From Thermoanaerobacter kivui (lineage in GTDB: Bacteria; Bacillota; Thermoanaerobacteria; Thermoanaerobacterales; Thermoanaerobacteraceae), in NCBI RefSeq assembly GCF_000763575.1, contig NZ_CP009170.1, forward strand, positions 1,677,501-1,741,500: a stretch of 64,000 nucleotides of DNA. The letters run 5' to 3'. Under the pieces are notes generated by a model, which searched no databases, was not told the origin of the DNA, and saw only the letters and a list, made by a program, of their open reading frames with translations. Every line of letters starts with the position of its first letter. Within the stretch, counting starts at the first letter, position 1. A program made the translations under genes and the position numbers. Shown here in pieces: positions 52,716-61,244 of this stretch.

Positions 52716-53595
52716 TTAAGAACCGTTTAATGGAAATGATACTTCCTAATGCTCCAATAATAGCACCAATTACAGAAAAGTACAGAGTGATATCTCCCAA
52801 TATTTTGTCTAAAGGCAATAGTTCAAAAACAATCAATCTATTATTGACAAGATTTACTGCATAGCCGTAAAGCACAGCCAATATTGTGACAGAAAGTAAA
52901 GCCCCTAATAGTCCCAGTATTACACCTTCAATTAAAAAAGGCCATCTTATAAACCAATCAGTAGCTCCAATGTATTTCATTATATTTATCTCTCTTCTTC
53001 TGGCAAAAACCCCTAATTTTATGGTGTTGGAAATTATAACAATTGAAATTATAAAGAGAATAAGTATCACTGAAAGTCCTACAATCCTTATTATCTTTAT
53101 AATCCCAAGGAGCTTTTCCACCACATCTTGTCCATAGCTTACTTTATCAACGCCATTTATTTGCTTTATCTCTTTCGAGATATCCTTCATCATGTTGGCA
53201 TCTTTTACTTTTACTATATAAGATTGTGGCAGTGGATTGTCTTTTTCCAAACCATCAACCAAATAACTTTTGTCACCTAATTGCCTTTTAAAATTTTCGA
53301 GTGCTTGTTTTTTAGACTCAAAAGTGACAGAAGTCACGCCTTCCAACGATTTTATATCACTACCTATTCTGTCAATCTGCTCTTTTGTAAGGTCATCTTT
53401 TAAAAAAGCCTTTAGTTCCAACTGAGACTCTACTTGATTAGCCATTGTATCAACATTTAGCACAATTACAAGGAATAAACCCAAAATGAGTAAAGCCGCC
53501 ATTACAGAAGTTATAGAAGCCACTGTCATGAGTCTGTTCCTCGTCAAATTACTAAAACTTTCTTTAAAAAAGTATTTAAAATTTCTAAAGAGCAT
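52708..53595 (-). CDS. ftsX: Cell division protein FtsX
   Basis: About 295 residues with the FtsX topology: one transmembrane helix near 20-45, a large extracellular loop (about 50-165) and three more helices near the C-terminus (about 170-290). It is the membrane part of the FtsEX ABC-type complex that transmits ATP hydrolysis by FtsE to wall hydrolases. It overlaps ftsE by 11 bases and the M23 gene by 8, so all three are coupled. The ATG at 53595 has AAGGGG upstream; the GTG at 53607 is an alternative. Confidence 0.95.
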   Translation of the reverse strand: MLFRNFKYFFKESFSNLTRNRLMTVASITSVMAALLILGLFLVIVLNVDTMANQVESQLELKAFLKDDLTKEQIDRIGSDIKSLEGVTSVTFESKKQALENFKRQLGDKSYLVDGLEKDNPLPQSYIVKVKDANMMKDISKEIKQINGVDKVSYGQDVVEKLLGIIKIIRIVGLSVILILFIISIVIISNTIKLGVFARRREINIMKYIGATDWFIRWPFLIEGVILGLLGALLSVTILAVLYGYAVNLVNNRLIVFELLPLDKILGDITLYFSVIGAIIGALGSIISIKRFLNV

Positions 53596-54271
53596 AATCG
53601 TACGCACCCCTTACTTCATCTCTTACCATATTGCCTTTTTCCAATGCTATTACTCTCTTTTTCATGGCATCTACAATGTCTTTAGCATGGGTCGCCATCA
53701 CTACAGTAGTACCTCTTTTATTTATTTCAGAAATAAGTTTTACAATTTCCCAGGAAGTATCCGGATCAAGATTACCTGTGGGCTCGTCGGCTATGAGAAT
53801 AGAAGGCTCATTTACAATAGCTCTCGCCAGAGAAACTCTTTGCTGCTCTCCCCCAGATAATTGCTGCGGATAATTGTCCGCTTTGTCACTAAGCCCAACT
53901 AGCGACAACACCATTGGAACTCTTCTCCTTATTTCTTTATGAGAGGCTCCTACTATTTCCATGGCAAAAGCGACATTCTCAAAAACTGTTTTATTGGGAA
54001 GCAGCCTAAAATCCTGAAAAACTACCCCCATACTTCTTCTTAAATAAGGTATTTCTCGCCTCTTCAGCTTTGTTATGTCTTTTTTATTTATTATGATAGT
54101 ACCAGTCGTAGGCTCTTCCTCTTTTAACAACAATTTAATCAAAGTAGATTTGCCTGCACCGCTGGGTCCAACGATAAACACAAACTCTCCGTTTTCAATT
54201 TCAAAGCTTACATTGGACAGTGCGATAATATCTTTATTATATGTTTTAGAAACATTTATAAATTTAATCAA
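53585..54271 (-). CDS. ftsE: Cell division ATP-binding protein FtsE
   Basis: A 228-residue ABC ATPase with Walker A GPSGAGKST (about 35-43), signature LSGGEQQRV (about 137-145), Walker B ILIADEPTGNLD and the H-loop His in MATHAKD. It pairs with FtsX at the septum. Only 6 bases separate it from the CdaR-like regulator gene upstream. Confidence 0.95.
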   Translation of the reverse strand: MIKFINVSKTYNKDIIALSNVSFEIENGEFVFIVGPSGAGKSTLIKLLLKEEEPTTGTIIINKKDITKLKRREIPYLRRSMGVVFQDFRLLPNKTVFENVAFAMEIVGASHKEIRRRVPMVLSLVGLSDKADNYPQQLSGGEQQRVSLARAIVNEPSILIADEPTGNLDPDTSWEIVKLISEINKRGTTVVMATHAKDIVDAMKKRVIALEKGNMVRDEVRGAYDYAL

Positions 54272-54277
54272 ATCTCC

Positions 54278-55330
54278 TCACCCCGAAATATCGTATAATT
54301 TGGTCAAAATCATGATTGTCTTTAGCATGAGCGCATCATCGAACTTTTTGGGATCTAGCCCTGTCATTTTAAATATTTTATCAAGCCTGTACACGAGAGT
54401 ATTTCTGTGAATATAAAGTTCTCTCGAAGTTTCACTCAAGTTGAGACTGTTTTTAAAAAAGGCATTTAAAGTTTGTACCAATTCCTCATCTTTAAAAATG
54501 TTAAAATCAATTTCTTTTTTACTTATAAAATTTTTAACTTTATTTATATCAATTCCCCACAACAATTCTGCAAAAGCGTAATTGTCGTAAATATATATTC
54601 CCTTTTCGTTGTCCAACTTTTGCCCCAATGTTAAAGCAACTTCAGCTTCTTTATAGGCTCTATCAATATCCTCTATTGATACCAAAGAAGAAGAACTGGC
54701 AATTTTCACTTTAATATAGCCTTCTGATTCTATCATGTCTTTTATAGTTTTATACGATTCTAACAAACTGATACTTTCTTTATAGGGAAATATAACAACA
54801 AATCTTCTGTTGTCAATCTTCACAATGTGGAGATATGTTTTGTTAAAAATATTGGTGACTATTTTTATCGCATCCTCAATTTCGTTATTTGACTCCACTA
54901 TAATAACAATGTATTTGGATTTTTTGTTTAGTTTATACCTATCAGCATAACATCTCACTGTATTTTTCTCTAATTTACCTGCCAATGCATCAATCAAAAA
55001 TTTTTCTTTGCTGTATCGATCCAATAACTGTTCAAAAATTATAGCTATAAGGTAAATTAACCTTTTTGTCTCTTTGTCATTTCCTTCCAAAGAAATAACA
55101 AAAGCTGGCACATCCTCGTAGAATATGTTATAAAATGTAAAACCGTTTATTTCATATGTATCTCTTTCATACTTATATTCTATTTTTGCATCCAAAAATC
55201 CTGCTTTTTTTTCAAAAAAATCTCCATTTCCATAGATTAAATTTCCTGACCTATCTATTATATATAACGGCATTTGTATATTTTTTTGAATATCCTGTGC
55301 AATTCTTTTTACAAGGTCGTAACTTATCAT
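54278..55330 (-). CDS. CdaR/PucR-family transcriptional regulator
   Basis: A 350-residue protein whose C-terminus (about 280-345) is the HTH_30 DNA-binding domain of CdaR/PucR proteins (NLSETSRELYIHRNTLVYRLDKI, split around LYIHRN). The middle (about 130-250) is a GGDEF-like regulatory fold and the N-terminus (about 1-110) may be a sensor domain. As first gene of the ftsEX run, 6 bases before ftsE, it might control the operon or simply share its transcript. The ligand is unknown. Confidence 0.85.
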   Translation of the reverse strand: MISYDLVKRIAQDIQKNIQMPLYIIDRSGNLIYGNGDFFEKKAGFLDAKIEYKYERDTYEINGFTFYNIFYEDVPAFVISLEGNDKETKRLIYLIAIIFEQLLDRYSKEKFLIDALAGKLEKNTVRCYADRYKLNKKSKYIVIIVESNNEIEDAIKIVTNIFNKTYLHIVKIDNRRFVVIFPYKESISLLESYKTIKDMIESEGYIKVKIASSSSLVSIEDIDRAYKEAEVALTLGQKLDNEKGIYIYDNYAFAELLWGIDINKVKNFISKKEIDFNIFKDEELVQTLNAFFKNSLNLSETSRELYIHRNTLVYRLDKIFKMTGLDPKKFDDALMLKTIMILTKLYDISG

Positions 55331-55455
55331 GATAATACCACCTTACCTTTTAGTATACAATAATTATACAATATTTTATAGAAGAAATAATAGGTAAATG
55401 TAATTTTATGTGGTATTTTGACATGCAAAAAACGACATCTTCACAAAGCAAAACA

Positions 55456-55480
55456 TGAAAAAGGCGGAATAATCCGCCTT
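55456..55480 (-). terminator. Terminator of the MsmX-type ATPase gene
   Basis: A stem built from AAGGCGGA and TCCGCCTT is followed on the minus strand by TTTTTC. Confidence 0.88.
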
Positions 55481-56603
55481 AACTTACAGTTCTATTCAAA
55501 ATTGTCATTTCTGTTTCTTTGTCAAACATGTGCAACTTGTTAACGTCAAAGCCTATCTTTATCACATCTCCTGCTCTTGCAGTAGTTCTTGGATCTACTC
55601 TCGCTGTCAGTGAAACACCTCTTACGTCAAGATAGAGATATGTCTCTGCACCCATTAGCTCTGTAACTTCTACTTTTGCCTCAACTACACTTTCTGGATA
55701 AGCCTCTAAAAAGACCTGTTCATCATGTAAATCTTCCGGCCTTATTCCCAACACAATTTCTTTTCCCACATAGCTTGGGTCTTTCAATCTCTTTAAAATT
55801 CCTTCTGGCACCAATATACTGAATCCTTTGAAAGTAGCATATACTTTTCCGTCCCTATTTTCCAATCTTGCATCGATAAAGTTCATCTGTGGACTTCCAA
55901 TAAATCCCGCAACAAAGAGATTATTTGGATAATCGTAAATAGTTTGTGGCTTATCCACTTGCTGGATGACACCGTCTTTCATGACAACAATTCTTGACCC
56001 CATTGTCATAGCTTCTGTCTGGTCGTGGGTAACATATATAAAAGTCGTCTGCAATCTGTCGTGAAGTTTTGCCAACTCAGTTCTCATTTGAACCCTCAAT
56101 TTTGCGTCTAAGTTTGACAAAGGCTCATCCATGAGGAACACCTTAGGATTGCGCACAATAGCGCGTCCCAATGCAACTCTTTGTCTTTGTCCACCTGACA
56201 AAGCTTTTGGCTTTCTGTTTAAATACTCCTCTATTCCCAAAATTCGTGCTGCTTCTCTTACCTTTCTATCAATTTCTGCTTTCGGAACCTTCCTAAGTTT
56301 AAGTCCAAACGCCATATTGTCGTACACTGTCATGTGAGGATAAAGCGCATAGTTTTGGAACACCATCGCAATGTCCCTATCCTTTGGCGGAACCTCATTT
56401 ACAAGTTTACCATCAATATAAAGTTCACCACTTGTAATCTCTTCAAGTCCTGCTACCATTCTTAATGTCGTTGACTTTCCGCAACCGGAGGGACCTACCA
56501 AGACTATAAATTCTTTGTCTGCAATTTCAAGGTTGAAATCTTTAACTGCGGTAACACCGCCTGGATAGACTTTGTAAACATGTTTGAGTACAACATCAGC
56601 CAT
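55479..56603 (-). CDS. Sugar ABC transporter ATP-binding protein (MsmX/UgpC type)
   Basis: A 374-residue CUT1-type ATPase: Walker A GPSGCGKST (about 37-45), signature LSGGQRQRVALGRA, Walker B VFLMDEPLSNLD, H-loop VTHDQTEA, and a C-terminal MalK-like TOBE/regulatory domain (about 240-374). Stand-alone genes of this type energise several sugar importers lacking their own ATPase, as MsmX does in Bacillus. No permease genes are adjacent. The ATG at 56603 follows AGGGGGA; the TTG at 56609 is less likely. Confidence 0.93.
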   Translation of the reverse strand: MADVVLKHVYKVYPGGVTAVKDFNLEIADKEFIVLVGPSGCGKSTTLRMVAGLEEITSGELYIDGKLVNEVPPKDRDIAMVFQNYALYPHMTVYDNMAFGLKLRKVPKAEIDRKVREAARILGIEEYLNRKPKALSGGQRQRVALGRAIVRNPKVFLMDEPLSNLDAKLRVQMRTELAKLHDRLQTTFIYVTHDQTEAMTMGSRIVVMKDGVIQQVDKPQTIYDYPNNLFVAGFIGSPQMNFIDARLENRDGKVYATFKGFSILVPEGILKRLKDPSYVGKEIVLGIRPEDLHDEQVFLEAYPESVVEAKVEVTELMGAETYLYLDVRGVSLTARVDPRTTARAGDVIKIGFDVNKLHMFDKETEMTILNRTVS

Positions 56604-56738
56604 TTTCAAAATTCCCCCTGTTAGAATGTTTGATGCTTTTATTATAATACCATTTTTTCAACTTTCCTATAGGCAATAAACATGATATTTAATATAAATT
56701 TTTGTACAATATTCATACAAAGTTAAGTAATTTTTCCC

Positions 56739-56837
56739 TTATGATTCATCTTTTTGCATTTTATTTAGAAATCTATACCAAAGGAAAACCAATATGCCGT
56801 CTGCAATCATTATTGCAGTGAAAATGCAATATTTCAC
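56739..56837 (-). CDS. Tiny membrane protein (32 aa)
   Basis: A GTG at 56837 with GGAGG 8 bases upstream opens a 32-codon frame: one transmembrane helix (about 3-20) followed by a basic-acidic tail (YRFLNKMQKDES). It follows the CBO0543-type gene by 5 bases and should be translated with it. Function unknown. Confidence 0.55.
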   Translation of the reverse strand: MKYCIFTAIMIADGILVFLWYRFLNKMQKDES

Positions 56838-56842
56838 TGATT

Positions 56843-57292
56843 TTACCTCCTCATCCAAGGAGATAATCTGAATATAGTTATAAGATTCCCCAATGACAAA
56901 AGAGCTGCTAAATCCACAACTAAACTATACAAATAATGCCAGTGTATATATTTCAATACACCTACATAAATTAACGAATACTCCATCACAAAAAACAATG
57001 CCGTCGACACAAAAACATTTATGAGGCGAAAAAAATTACTTTTAGGATATGTCTGTGCATATAATATTCCTATGCAAAAAGGTGCTCCTAAAGAAAAAAA
57101 TAAACTTGAATCAAAAATTCTCACTACAACGTTCGAGAAACTGTAAAGATTAAGGTGAATAGCAATTCCGTCAACAATAAGCTGAAAGGCAGAAGCCAAA
57201 AAGCCACTCCATATTGTGTATTTTAAAGATTTTAAATCTACCAAAGCAAATAGAATTATCCACGAAATTACAAAAGTTACTATCCACGGCAT
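56843..57292 (-). CDS. CBO0543-type membrane protein
   Basis: About 149 residues with five hydrophobic segments, no catalytic motif, matching the clostridial CBO0543 family of membrane proteins with unknown role. The ATG at 57292 has GGGGTG 7 bases upstream. It is divergent from lysA; the spacer carries the lysine riboswitch of the other strand. A 32-residue membrane peptide gene follows. Confidence 0.75.
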   Translation of the reverse strand: MPWIVTFVISWIILFALVDLKSLKYTIWSGFLASAFQLIVDGIAIHLNLYSFSNVVVRIFDSSLFFSLGAPFCIGILYAQTYPKSNFFRLINVFVSTALFFVMEYSLIYVGVLKYIHWHYLYSLVVDLAALLSLGNLITIFRLSPWMRR

Positions 57293-57361
57293 ATACAACA
57301 CCCCATATTTACTTTGCCCATTTATTTTATTAACTATTCCTAAAAATTTTTCTGAAAAGTG

Positions 57362-57390
57362 TTGACAGCTATTTTCATAAATGATATTAT
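57362..57390 (+). promoter_or_regulatory. lysA promoter
   Basis: TTGACA (57362-57367), 17 bases and TATTAT (57385-57390): a near-consensus sigma-A promoter about 30 bases before the L-box. Confidence 0.88.
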
Positions 57391-57424
57391 ATAAAAAAAT
57401 AAAATTGAATAGTACCTCATCTTC

Positions 57425-57622
57425 TTTGAAGGTGAGGTAGAGGCGCGGGTCATCAAGAGTAGTATACCGGAGGTATTTAAGGGCTGATGAAGGTATATGA
57501 AAGGGATGCTCGCCGAAGCGCGTAAATTCCTTAAAGTTTACGCAGCTGGGCCTATGCCGAACAGGTATAGGACTGTCACTGTAGGTTTCCCGAGCCTTCA
57601 GTGAAGAGCTATCTCGCTATAG
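57425..57622 (+). promoter_or_regulatory. Lysine riboswitch (L-box)
   Basis: The leader holds the ordered L-box elements: GGTGAGGTAGAGGCGC, AGTATACCGGAGG, GGCTGATGAAGG, GGGATGCTCGCCGAAG, GGGCCTATGCCG, GGACTGTCACTG and GAAGAGCTATCTC. It precedes lysA and should lower expression when lysine is high. Confidence 0.95.
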
Positions 57623-57640
57623 GGGGAAGGAGGTATTACC

Positions 57641-57667
57641 ATGTCTATGTGCAAATTAGACAGCTGA
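57641..57667 (+). other. Possible 8-codon leader cistron in the lysA expression platform
   Basis: GGAAGGAGG, 7 bases and ATG start a frame of eight codons (MSMCKLDS) ending in TGA. GTATTAC in its ribosome-binding region can pair with GTAATAC just after the stop, and ACAGC/GCTGT forms a short stem before TTTTATTTTG. It may be a real minicistron or just part of the terminator fold. Confidence 0.35.
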
Positions 57668-57741
57668 GTAATACTTGGCTGTATTTTATTTTGTTTTTCG
57701 GTTTCTTAATTTAAATTATTAAAGTAAACGAGGTTGATAGG

Positions 57742-59079
57742 ATGTTACATGGAACAATGAGAATAAACTCAAAAGGTCATTTGGAAATAGGCGGATGTGA
57801 TACTGTAACCCTTGCTAATAAATTTGGTACACCTCTGTATGTCATAGATGAAGAACTTTTAAGACAAAATTGCAGAGCCTTTTACAACGGTTTTAAAAAA
57901 AATTATCCGGGAAATGAAGTGATATACGCCAGCAAAGCTTTTATGACAATGGCAATATGTAAAATAATAGAAGAAGAAAATTTAGGCCTTGATGTAGTTT
58001 CAGGTGGCGAATTATACACTGCTTTAAAAGCAGGATTTCCGGCTGAAAAAATATATTTGCACGGAAATAACAAATCAAAAGAAGAACTTATAATGGCCTT
58101 AGAAAATGACATCGGAAGAATCATTGTAGACAACTGGTATGAACTCAACATGTTAAATGATTTAGCAAGAATGATGAACAAAGTGCCTAATATCTATATA
58201 CGCGTATCTCCTGGTGTAGAAGCTCATACTCACCAATATGTAAAAACAGGGCAAATAGATTCAAAATTTGGCTTCCCTCTTTTTAATGGAGACGCAATGA
58301 GAGCCATAGAATATGCTTTAACTTTGGAAAATGTAAATATAGTAGGTCTACATTCTCATATCGGTTCTCAGATTTTTGATGCAGAATCTTATAAAGCTGA
58401 AATAGAAATTATGATGAATTTCTTAAAATTAGTAAAAGAATTTTTAGGTTGGGAAGTAGGGGAACTAGATTTAGGTGGAGGTTTTGGAATAGCATATGTA
58501 GAAGAGGACGATCCCCAGCCAATCGAACAAATAGCACAAGAAATAATGCAAGCAGTAAAGGAATATTCCGTTGCTTTAAATATAAAAATGCCAAACATAA
58601 TTGTAGAGCCAGGTCGTTCTATAATAGGAAATGCTGGAACTACTCTTTACACAGTAGGAGCAATAAAAGACATACCAGGAGTTAGAAAATATGTATCAGT
58701 AGATGGAGGAATGTCTGACAATATACGCACTGCCTTATACGGTGCAAAATACGACGCTATTGTAGCAAACAAAGCCAAAAATATTAAATCAGAAAAAGTA
58801 TCAATAGCTGGGAAATTGTGCGAATCTGGGGATATGTTAATTTGGGACATAACATTACCAAAAATTGAAGAAGGAGATATTTTAGCTGTAACTTGCACTG
58901 GCGCTTATAACTATTCAATGGCCAGCAATTATAATAGGCTCCCACGTCCCGCAGCCGTATTAGTTTACAATGGCCATGCTGATATAATCGTCGCAAGAGA
59001 AACTTATGAAGACCTCATACGAAATGACGTAATCCCGGAAAGGTTAAGCAATGAAAAAAGGAAAATAGCCAATTATTAA
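57742..59079 (+). CDS. lysA: Diaminopimelate decarboxylase
   Basis: A 445-residue PLP enzyme of the alanine-racemase fold that makes L-lysine from meso-diaminopimelate. The PLP lysine is in VIYASKAFM (about Lys55), with HIGSQI (about 208-213), GGGFGIAY and EPGRSI (about 295-300), and the C-terminal active-site Cys in LCESGDM. GAGGTTGATAGG precedes the ATG. It is controlled by the lysine riboswitch and ends in a two-way terminator shared with rplY. Confidence 0.96.
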   Translation: MLHGTMRINSKGHLEIGGCDTVTLANKFGTPLYVIDEELLRQNCRAFYNGFKKNYPGNEVIYASKAFMTMAICKIIEEENLGLDVVSGGELYTALKAGFPAEKIYLHGNNKSKEELIMALENDIGRIIVDNWYELNMLNDLARMMNKVPNIYIRVSPGVEAHTHQYVKTGQIDSKFGFPLFNGDAMRAIEYALTLENVNIVGLHSHIGSQIFDAESYKAEIEIMMNFLKLVKEFLGWEVGELDLGGGFGIAYVEEDDPQPIEQIAQEIMQAVKEYSVALNIKMPNIIVEPGRSIIGNAGTTLYTVGAIKDIPGVRKYVSVDGGMSDNIRTALYGAKYDAIVANKAKNIKSEKVSIAGKLCESGDMLIWDITLPKIEEGDILAVTCTGAYNYSMASNYNRLPRPAAVLVYNGHADIIVARETYEDLIRNDVIPERLSNEKRKIANY

Positions 59080-59110
59080 AAAGAGAGGGATAAAATCTCC
59101 CTCTCTTTTT
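59078..59110. terminator. Bidirectional terminator between lysA and rplY
   Basis: AAAAAGAGAGGGA and TCCCTCTCTTTTT pair around an AAAATC loop, with T-runs on both strands. It serves convergent lysA and the L25 gene. Confidence 0.9.
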
Positions 59111-59721
59111 TATTGTTCACTTTCCTTTGTTGTTTCAGTAGTCTCTTCTGCTGCTTCTTCTTCCTCAGTTTCTTTTGGTGCAAGGACAGATACCACAACT
59201 TCATCCGGGTCATCAATAACTTTTACTCCTTCAGGCACTTGAATATCTCTTACAAAGAGAGTATCTCCTATTTCCAACTTGCTTAAGTCCACAGTAATTT
59301 CTTGAGGAATCTTATCAGGCAAGCTTTCTATCGTTAACTCCCAAAGTTGATGCTGTACAATTCCGCCTCTGCTTTCAACAAGTCCCGCACCCTCAAACTT
59401 GAGAGGTACAGTAGCTTCAATTTCTTCATACATTGATACTCTCTGGAAATCTACGTGAATTATTTTGCCCTTTAAAGTATCCTCTTGTATTTCTTTAATA
59501 ATCGCATTGTGAGTGGTTCCGTTCACAATCACATTGAGGAGGACATTCCTTCCATGTTTTTGTAGCAACCTTTGAAGCTTGTTATATTCAACTGCCAAAG
59601 GAATGCTCTCCGCCATATCCTTGCCGTATAGAATAGCAGGGACATAGCCTTGTTTCTTCAATCTCCGAGCTGCATTCTTTCCAGTATCTCTTTTTACAGC
59701 TTCGATACTGACACTCTGCAT
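59110..59721 (-). CDS. rplY: 50S ribosomal protein L25 / general stress protein Ctc
   Basis: A 203-residue two-domain L25 of the TL5/CTC type: the N-terminal 5S-rRNA-binding L25 domain (about 1-92, GKNAARRLKKQGYVPAILYG) and a C-terminal TL5 beta-domain (about 95-185), followed by an acidic Glu/Thr tail. It binds 5S rRNA in the large subunit and is stress-induced in Bacillus. GGAGGAGTG lies before the ATG. Confidence 0.95.
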   Translation of the reverse strand: MQSVSIEAVKRDTGKNAARRLKKQGYVPAILYGKDMAESIPLAVEYNKLQRLLQKHGRNVLLNVIVNGTTHNAIIKEIQEDTLKGKIIHVDFQRVSMYEEIEATVPLKFEGAGLVESRGGIVQHQLWELTIESLPDKIPQEITVDLSKLEIGDTLFVRDIQVPEGVKVIDDPDEVVVSVLAPKETEEEEAAEETTETTKESEQ

Positions 59722-59792
59722 CTGTCACTCCTCCTTTGTTTATTGTTTCCAAATATTATTTTACCACTATGTTTTGTAAATATCAAATTTAT

Positions 59793-59821
59793 TTGACATA
59801 CTCTTTATTTCATAGTAAACT
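59793..59821 (+). promoter_or_regulatory. tRNA-Arg promoter
   Basis: TTGACA (59793-59798), 17 bases and TAAACT (59816-59821), ending 16 bases before the mature tRNA. Confidence 0.8.
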
Positions 59822-59837
59822 TTTATGTGTAAAGCGT

Positions 59838-59913
59838 GCGCCTGTAGCTCAGTGGATAGAGCGTTCGGCTCCGAACCGGGAGGTCGCAGGTTCGATTCCT
59901 GTCAGGCGCACCA
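59838..59913 (+). tRNA. tRNA-Arg (anticodon CCG)
   Basis: 76 bases fold as a complete tRNA: acceptor GCGCCTG/CAGGCGC, D arm with AGCTCAGTGGATAGAGC, anticodon loop CTCCGAA (anticodon CCG, reads CGG), T arm GCAGGTTCGATTCCTGT and an encoded CCA end. Confidence 0.98.
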
Positions 59914-59924
59914 TTTATTTTTTA

Positions 59925-60605
59925 TTAGCTTTTGAAAGCATCTTCTTTAGCTTCCAATTTATCTATAAGTTCCAATAGACCTGTATCAAAAGAATCTATT
60001 ATAGAATCTGCTGCTGATAAGTCCTGATTCCCCGAATTCGGATTTTTAAAACCTATAACTTTCATTCCCGCTTTTTTCGCTCCTTGAACTCCGTTGTGGG
60101 AGTCTTCAATAACGACACACTCATGTGGTTTTACCCCCAATTTATCTGCTGTGTATAAAAATATATCTGGCTCTGGTTTACTGTTCTTGACATAGTCTCC
60201 GCTTATCAGTACTTCAAAATATTTATCAATCCTCAATTTTTTTACAACCAACTGAATAACATCAATCGGCGAAGAAGAGGCGACTGCAAGTTTATACTCA
60301 TTGGCAAAAAGTATCTCTACTGCTTCTTTTATCCCTTTAACAGGAATTATTTCGCCAGTATTCAGTACATATTCTAAATATCTTTTTCTATCCATCTCTA
60401 CAAGTTCTTCAACGCTGTATGGAAGATTAAATTTTTCTTTGATTTTACTCCACATGTAATAGGAAGAAGACCCTACAAAACTCAAATGTTCTTCTTCACT
60501 CACCTCAACTCCTAATTTTTTAAAAAGCTCTCCTTCTAATTTAATGTGCAGAGGCTCGCTGTCAATAATTACTCCATCCATGTCAAAAATAACTGCTTTA
60601 ATCAT
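59925..60605 (-). CDS. HAD-superfamily hydrolase (beta-phosphoglucomutase-like)
   Basis: A 226-residue HAD subfamily IA protein: motif I DMDGVIIDSEP (about 8-18), motif II ASSSP (about 109-113), motif III lysine in KNSKPEPD and motif IV VIEDSHNG (about 165-172). Such enzymes dephosphorylate small sugars or nucleotides, or act as beta-phosphoglucomutase; the substrate is not predictable. The ATG at 60605 has GGAAGG at good distance. It follows the DUF6106-like gene by 21 bases and ends 12 bases from the oppositely oriented tRNA gene. Confidence 0.88.
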   Translation of the reverse strand: MIKAVIFDMDGVIIDSEPLHIKLEGELFKKLGVEVSEEEHLSFVGSSSYYMWSKIKEKFNLPYSVEELVEMDRKRYLEYVLNTGEIIPVKGIKEAVEILFANEYKLAVASSSPIDVIQLVVKKLRIDKYFEVLISGDYVKNSKPEPDIFLYTADKLGVKPHECVVIEDSHNGVQGAKKAGMKVIGFKNPNSGNQDLSAADSIIDSFDTGLLELIDKLEAKEDAFKS

Positions 60606-60626
60606 TTTCATCCTTCCTTTCACAGT

Positions 60627-61133
60627 TCACTTAAAAAGTTTCCTCGGTATATATCGCCACATAGCATCAAGCATTTTTTCGTCTGGCTCAAAAAACAAAA
60701 CAGTCTTTACTCCTTTATTTTCAAAAACTGCAAAATACACATTGGGAGAAGACATAGAACTTACTGCTTCAATTCGATTTTTGATGTTTTTTATATCGTT
60801 TGTAAATTTATCACTGTTGACTTTTGCTACAATCTCAAAGTTTCTGCAATCTATACTTAAAATAGGCTTTCTTCTTTTTTGGTCTATTATTTTATCCACG
60901 TCAAAATCGCTGTTTGTAAGTGCATATTCAAATTCAATATTTCTCGACCTTATTAAATAATAAGCAATATATCCAAATAAAAGCAAAAAGAAAATCCAAA
61001 AATTTCTTACTATTGGTATTACAGGTATCACTAAAAAGACAATTACAAAAGTAGCCAGTATGACACCAATACTAAATAGTGCGTCTTTTAGAGTTTTCTG
61101 CCTTTTTATAAGTTTTTCTATAAATATATCCAT
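60627..61133 (-). CDS. DUF6106-like membrane protein
   Basis: A 168-residue protein with two transmembrane helices near the N-terminus (about 20-62) and a soluble alpha/beta C-terminal domain (about 65-168) beginning EFEYALTNSDFDVDKI. This layout fits the clostridial DUF6106 family; the function is unknown and my family call is from memory of the pattern. Probably co-transcribed with the HAD hydrolase gene. Confidence 0.65.
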   Translation of the reverse strand: MDIFIEKLIKRQKTLKDALFSIGVILATFVIVFLVIPVIPIVRNFWIFFLLLFGYIAYYLIRSRNIEFEYALTNSDFDVDKIIDQKRRKPILSIDCRNFEIVAKVNSDKFTNDIKNIKNRIEAVSSMSSPNVYFAVFENKGVKTVLFFEPDEKMLDAMWRYIPRKLFK

Positions 61134-61185
61134 TTCTTTTTCACCTCTTTTTCAATTATATCCGCAATGTCAATTTTCCACAATA

Positions 61186-61213
61186 CTAAAAAAACAAGGC
61201 GATTTCTCGCCTT
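61186..61213 (-). terminator. Terminator of the oppA-like gene
   Basis: AAGGCGA and TCGCCTT pair around TTTC; on the minus strand TTTTTTT follows after TTG. Confidence 0.88.
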
Positions 61214-61244
61214 AAAAGCAATCTTTTTTGTATTCATAATGCCT

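Noticed and set aside
57425-57622. T-box or ordinary attenuator for lysA
   Set aside because: No T-box sequence is present, whereas all ordered L-box elements are.
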